Translations under genes and position numbers: made by a program
Shown: positions 6,163 through 9,058 of the stretch, one piece after another
How the letters are laid out: each line of letters begins with the position of its first letter
Numbering within the stretch: position 1 is the stretch's first letter
NCBI GenBank assembly: GCA_020328135.1
Contig: JAIXNA010000001.1
Coordinates: 19,024 to 28,081 of the forward strand
Length of the DNA: 9,058 nucleotides
DNA from: Candidatus Endomicrobiellum dinenymphae
GTDB lineage: Bacteria; Elusimicrobiota; Endomicrobiia; Endomicrobiales; Endomicrobiaceae
Direction of reading: 5' to 3'
The notes under the pieces: generated by a model
Database searches by the model: none
What the model was told of the DNA's origin: nothing
The model's input: the letters and a program-made list of their open reading frames with translations, nothing else

Positions 6163-7064
6163 TTTATTATTTTTATTTCTGTCTCGAGAGCTAGATTAAA
6201 TTTTTCTTTTACTTTTTCTTTTACCAGTTCAACCAAAAACACAACATCTTTTGAAGAGGCTCCGCCGGTATTTATTATAAAATTTCCATGAAGTTTAGAA
6301 ATTTGCGCGCCGCCGGAATAAGTTCCCTTTAAACCAACTTCCTCAATAAGTTTACCGGCGCTATACCCATCAGGATTTTTAAATATGCTGCCAGCGCTAG
6401 GCGCATTTAAAAACTGAGATTCTAAACGTCTCTTTATATTATCGGAAACTACGCTCAGGCTATCATTTTTAGTATCTTTTTTCAAGACAAAACTAACGCC
6501 TGTAACGATACAGTTTGCCAGATTGCTTTTTCTATAGCTAAATATAATTTTTTTTTTATCTATAACTTCTTTTTTTAGACCTTTATAAACTTTAACATTC
6601 CTTACGACTGAGCCAATCCATCTATCTTTACTCCCGGCATTACCGCAAACTGCGCCCCCGACAGTACCGGGAATTCCCGCCGCGCACTCAAGACCTGTCA
6701 AATTATATCTCAAAGAGGCGTTTAAAACATTTGATATCGGCGCGGCGCTACCACAAAAAATTTCTTTCCCGCAAACGGAAATTTCCTTAAACTGCCCGGC
6801 AAGAGAGACTATTGCGCCTCTGTATCCTTCATCTGAAAACAAGACATTTGTTCCACTGCCCAAAACATAAAATTTATATCCTTCGATATTTTTCAAAAAT
6901 TCTAACAAAGATTGTTCATTTGGAATCTCAATAAAAAAATCAGCTCGTCCGCCTATTTTAAATGAACAATGTTTAGAAAGCAACTCATCTTTTAAAATTA
7001 CACAGCCTAAAGAAGACAATGTTTTAATTAAATCAGCGTTAATAACTCTTCTCCTTGTTTCCAT
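6159..7064 (-). CDS. murB: UDP-N-acetylenolpyruvoylglucosamine reductase (type II MurB)
   Basis: FAD- and NADPH-dependent reduction of UDP-GlcNAc-enolpyruvate to UDP-MurNAc, the second committed step of peptidoglycan synthesis; cytosolic. Visible parts are 'SFKIGGRAD' (34-42) and the FAD-binding 'GSGTNVLFSD' (69-78). 'GLECAAGIPGTVGGAVCGNAG' lies at about 124-144, followed by substrate-binding Y177-R178. The proton-donor Ser is S226 in 'GSIFKNP', and the C-terminal Glu is E296 in 'LETEIK'. The short 301-residue form with 'YSGGAQIS' fits the type II (Bacillus/Thermotoga-like) enzymes. The ATG at 7062-7064 lies 37 nt inside the end of murC and has GGAG 4 nt upstream. A second, better AAGGAG lies just inside the frame (7051-7056), but no standard start codon follows it at suitable distance. 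The stop overlaps the ddl start. Confidence 0.97.
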   Translation of the reverse strand: METRRRVINADLIKTLSSLGCVILKDELLSKHCSFKIGGRADFFIEIPNEQSLLEFLKNIEGYKFYVLGSGTNVLFSDEGYRGAIVSLAGQFKEISVCGKEIFCGSAAPISNVLNASLRYNLTGLECAAGIPGTVGGAVCGNAGSKDRWIGSVVRNVKVYKGLKKEVIDKKKIIFSYRKSNLANCIVTGVSFVLKKDTKNDSLSVVSDNIKRRLESQFLNAPSAGSIFKNPDGYSAGKLIEEVGLKGTYSGGAQISKLHGNFIINTGGASSKDVVFLVELVKEKVKEKFNLALETEIKIIK

Positions 7065-8380
7065 ATGTCTCCAGCGCCTAATGTCAAAACAATATCGCCG
7101 GTAGAAAGAGTTTTTGAGAACCGTTTTAAATCCGAAAATTTTTCGGCTTTACATTTATTATGCAAAAGACTTTTTAATATTAATTCTGAAGTTACGCCTT
7201 TTATTGGTTTTTCACCAGCAGAATAAATATCTAATATCTTTACAAAATCAGCGTTTGAAAAACTTTTACCAAATTCGTTAAACAAATTTTGAGTTCTTGT
7301 ATATCTATGGGGTTGAAACAATACAGTAAGTTTGCGTTTAGGCCAAAAATGCTTTATCGCTTTTAATGTAGCCTCCACTTCAGTTGGATGATGTCCATAA
7401 TCATCAATAATCGTAACGCCATTTTTTTCGCCTTTTACTTCAAGTCGCCTTCCAACGCCATTGAATTTACTTATCGCTTTTGAAATTAAACTAAAAGGTA
7501 TTCCCAGTTGTAATCCAACGCCTACAGCTGCTAAAGAATTTAAAATATTGTGCTTCCCAGGAATTCTTATGCAAACATTCCCAATTTTTTTACCCATATA
7601 AACAACGCCAAAACTTGTACAGGTTTTTAACACTTTTATATTTAACGCTTTAATATCAGGGTTTCCTATAAACCCGTACGTGACATATTTTCTTGTGATA
7701 CTTGGAATAATTTCTCTTACAATGCCATCATCAGCGCAGACAATTGCCGTTCCGCAGAACGGAATAGAATTAATATGTTTCACAAAAGCTGATTTGAGAT
7801 TTTCCATATTACCGTAATAATCCAAATGATCATTATCAATGTTTGTTACAACGGTAATGACCGGCGAAAGTTTTAAAAAAGATCCATCTGATTCATCAGC
7901 TTCGGCAACAATATATTCACCCTTGCCAAGTCTTGCGCTCGTTTTAAGATTTTTAAGTCTGCCGCCTATAACAATGGTAGGATCAAGTCCGCCTTCATCT
8001 AAAACAAGGGAAGCAAGAGACGTTGTTGTTGTTTTACCGTGAGTTCCTGCTATTGTCACAGCATATTTTAATCTTGCAAGTTCGGCGAGCATTTCTATTC
8101 GCGGAATTACAGGAATTTTCTTCTTTAAAGCTGTAACAACTTCGAGGTTATCTTTACCGACAGCCGTAGAAGTAACAACAACTTCGGCAGATTTTACATT
8201 TTTTGCATTATGCCCTATATAAATTTTCGCGCCTATATCTTTTAGATGATTAATAACCTCCGTTTTTTTTAAATCAGATCCCGAAACGTCATGACCTAAA
8301 TTTATTAAAACCTCTGCTATTCCCGACATACCGGATCCGCCAATTCCTATAAAATGTATTTTTTGATTTTTGCAAAACAT
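7028..8380 (-). CDS. murC: UDP-N-acetylmuramate--L-alanine ligase (MurC)
   Basis: ATP-dependent addition of L-Ala to UDP-MurNAc, the first amino acid of the stem peptide; cytosolic Mur ligase. The Rossmann UDP-binding domain has 'GIGGSGMSG' (12-20). The central ATPase has P-loop 'GTHGKTTTT' (112-120), 'EADESDGSF' (160-168) and 'NIDNDHLDYYG' (180-190). The motif 'GKHNILNSLAA' has H277, N278 and N281. The C-terminal domain has 'GVGRRLE' (308-314), 'DDYGHHPTEV' (326-335), 'QPHRYTRT' (356-363) and the terminal 'LGAGDIW…GEELL'. Length 450 is typical and no key residue is missing. The ATG at 8378-8380 follows queF by 24 nt with an AGGGA-like site upstream. Its 3' end overlaps murB by 37 nt. Confidence 0.98.
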   Translation of the reverse strand: MFCKNQKIHFIGIGGSGMSGIAEVLINLGHDVSGSDLKKTEVINHLKDIGAKIYIGHNAKNVKSAEVVVTSTAVGKDNLEVVTALKKKIPVIPRIEMLAELARLKYAVTIAGTHGKTTTTSLASLVLDEGGLDPTIVIGGRLKNLKTSARLGKGEYIVAEADESDGSFLKLSPVITVVTNIDNDHLDYYGNMENLKSAFVKHINSIPFCGTAIVCADDGIVREIIPSITRKYVTYGFIGNPDIKALNIKVLKTCTSFGVVYMGKKIGNVCIRIPGKHNILNSLAAVGVGLQLGIPFSLISKAISKFNGVGRRLEVKGEKNGVTIIDDYGHHPTEVEATLKAIKHFWPKRKLTVLFQPHRYTRTQNLFNEFGKSFSNADFVKILDIYSAGEKPIKGVTSELILKSLLHNKCKAEKFSDLKRFSKTLSTGDIVLTLGAGDIWKQGEELLTLI

Positions 8381-8404
8381 TTATTTTCCCTATATCTTCG
8401 CCTT

Positions 8405-8782
8405 TTATTCTTTGAAATATTGCGCGCTTACAGTCGTGGTAATCCCACCGCGTATGCCAAATTCAATATCTATTGACATTTCCTTAGGTCGAACAGTTTT
8501 TACCAAATCATTCAAAATATTATTTACAACGCTTTCATGCACCATACCAACCATTCTGTAAGTCTGCAAATACAATTTCAAAGATCTAAGCTCTGCTACC
8601 GTCTTGTCAGGAATGTAATTTACGACGATATATGCAAAGTCAGGCAAGCCTGTCCAAGGACACAAACATGTAAATTCTTCTGTTTCAATGCGTACATTTA
8701 TATCTTTCCCTACAAACTCATAAGGAATAGCTTCAAGCAAAGACGGCGTAACTTTGTCAAAAACAGGCAATTTGATTTCCAT
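8405..8782 (-). CDS. queF: NADPH-dependent 7-cyano-7-deazaguanine reductase (QueF, short/type I)
   Basis: Reduces the nitrile of preQ0 to preQ1, the four-electron step that leads to queuosine in tRNA wobble positions; cytosolic T-fold enzyme. The 125-residue single-domain form resembles Bacillus YkvM. The active-site segment is 'EFTCLCPWTGLPDFA', with nucleophile Cys41 and acid Asp48. The QueF signature appears as 'ELRSLKLYL' (64-72), a variant of ESKSxKLY. Substrate-binding H82-E83 is in 'MVHESVVN'. These separate it from FolE and FolB relatives of the same fold. The ATG at 8780-8782 has a strong GAGGAG (8787-8792) 4 nt upstream. It is the first gene after a 121-nt gap and appears to be the promoter-proximal gene of the murC-ftsZ series, an unusual partner for cell-wall genes. 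No other queuosine gene is in the window. Confidence 0.96.
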   Translation of the reverse strand: MEIKLPVFDKVTPSLLEAIPYEFVGKDINVRIETEEFTCLCPWTGLPDFAYIVVNYIPDKTVAELRSLKLYLQTYRMVGMVHESVVNNILNDLVKTVRPKEMSIDIEFGIRGGITTTVSAQYFKE

Positions 8783-8869
8783 AACACTCCTCGGATCGCT
8801 TCTCTACTACACAATCCACAACCGAGCAACTTGATATTGTCGTCGATATAAAATCGTTTGATTGCAAAT

Positions 8870-8897
8870 ATTTTAGCATTTTTATAATGATTTTACA
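8870..8897 (-). promoter_or_regulatory. Possible promoter for the queF-murC-ftsZ gene series
   Basis: On the minus strand an extended -10, TGcTAAAAT (8870-8878), lies 16 nt from a poor -35-like TGTAAA (8892-8897). A start near 8863 would give a leader of about 80 nt before queF. It lies in the only gap upstream of the series (8783-8903). The leader shows a short CGAT/ATCG stem but nothing that I recognise as a preQ1 riboswitch. In such AT-rich sequence chance matches are common, so this is tentative. Confidence 0.35.
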
Positions 8898-8903
8898 GAG
8901 TAA

Positions 8904-9058
8904 TTAAAACTTCAAAGAAAAATTTGTATTGATTTGATTATTAATACAATTTTTCCCTGCAATAAGCGTATATCCAAGAGTAACCTTTGCGCGTTTTGTG
9001 GGTTTTATCTTAAAATTAATACCAATGCCTATTGAATGTTTATCTAATTCGTCTCCAT
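8904..9058 (-). CDS. C-terminal end of a probable outer-membrane beta-barrel protein (5' part outside window)
   Basis: A frame enters from the right edge and ends at TAA (8904-8906), giving 51 complete codons. The residues alternate polar and hydrophobic in strand-like runs: 'HSIGIGINFKIKP', 'AKVTLGYTLIAG' and a last strand 'INTNFSLKF' that ends in Phe. A terminal aromatic residue closing an amphipathic strand is the usual signal for the BAM machinery of Gram-negative outer-membrane proteins. The segment is too short to name a family, and no start, signal peptide or N-terminal domain can be seen. It lies 121 nt upstream of queF on the same strand and is probably transcribed separately, although no clear terminator is visible between them. 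Confidence 0.6.
   Translation of the reverse strand, partial: GDELDKHSIGIGINFKIKPTKRAKVTLGYTLIAGKNCINNQINTNFSLKF

Noticed and set aside
8783..8863. preQ1 riboswitch in the queF leader
   Set aside because: Queuosine genes often have one, but I could not see the expected stem, C-rich loop and A-rich tail; only a 4-bp CGAT/ATCG stem is present. A covariance search would decide.
1..9058. CRISPR array, tRNA/rRNA genes, transposase or phage genes
   Set aside because: No regularly spaced repeats, no tRNA cloverleaf or rRNA-like stretch, and no integrase or transposase motifs were seen on either strand.

Overview
The window is an AT-rich piece of core bacterial chromosome, and every supported gene lies on the minus strand. 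Transcription therefore runs from high to low coordinates: C-terminal end of a probable outer-membrane protein, then queF, murC, murB, ddl, ftsQ, ftsA, ftsZ, pgeF (ylmD/yfiH family), and the start of pheA. A Ddl/MurC/MurB peptidoglycan pathway, an FtsQ-FtsA-FtsZ divisome and a C-terminal beta-barrel-like strand ending in Phe point to a Gram-negative, walled bacterium. The gene order, the codon style and the repeat-like spacers suggest Elusimicrobiota, perhaps the Endomicrobium lineage. That assignment is an inference from impression, not from a search.

From 8782 down to 2069, seven genes form one tightly packed unit. The gaps or overlaps are: queF-murC 24 nt gap, murC-murB 37 nt overlap, murB-ddl ATGA overlap, ddl-ftsQ 1 nt gap, ftsQ-ftsA 16 nt gap, ftsA-ftsZ 0 nt. 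This is the murC-to-ftsZ half of a division and cell wall (dcw) cluster. It has a queuosine gene at its head and lacks mraY, murD, ftsW and murG upstream. A weak extended -10 promoter lies in the 121-nt gap before queF. MurC and Ddl add the L-Ala and D-Ala-D-Ala parts of the wall precursor, MurB makes UDP-MurNAc, and FtsQ, FtsA and FtsZ assemble the division ring that directs wall synthesis.

The compactness breaks after ftsZ. Some 150-190 nt of repeat-like sequence (roughly 1881-2047) with small hairpins and a perfect 14-bp palindrome separates ftsZ from pgeF and appears to have replaced the original 5' region of pgeF. The pgeF product is intact in length but has Arg where the first metal-ligand His of the family is expected. 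A further gene-free stretch (966-1224) holds a good sigma-70-type promoter for pheA and a second odd, hairpin-bearing segment. pheA (chorismate mutase/prephenate dehydratase with ACT domain) runs off the left edge.

I do not see a new defence, mobile or signalling system here. The points worth checking are the two repeat-like spacers and the altered pgeF product.
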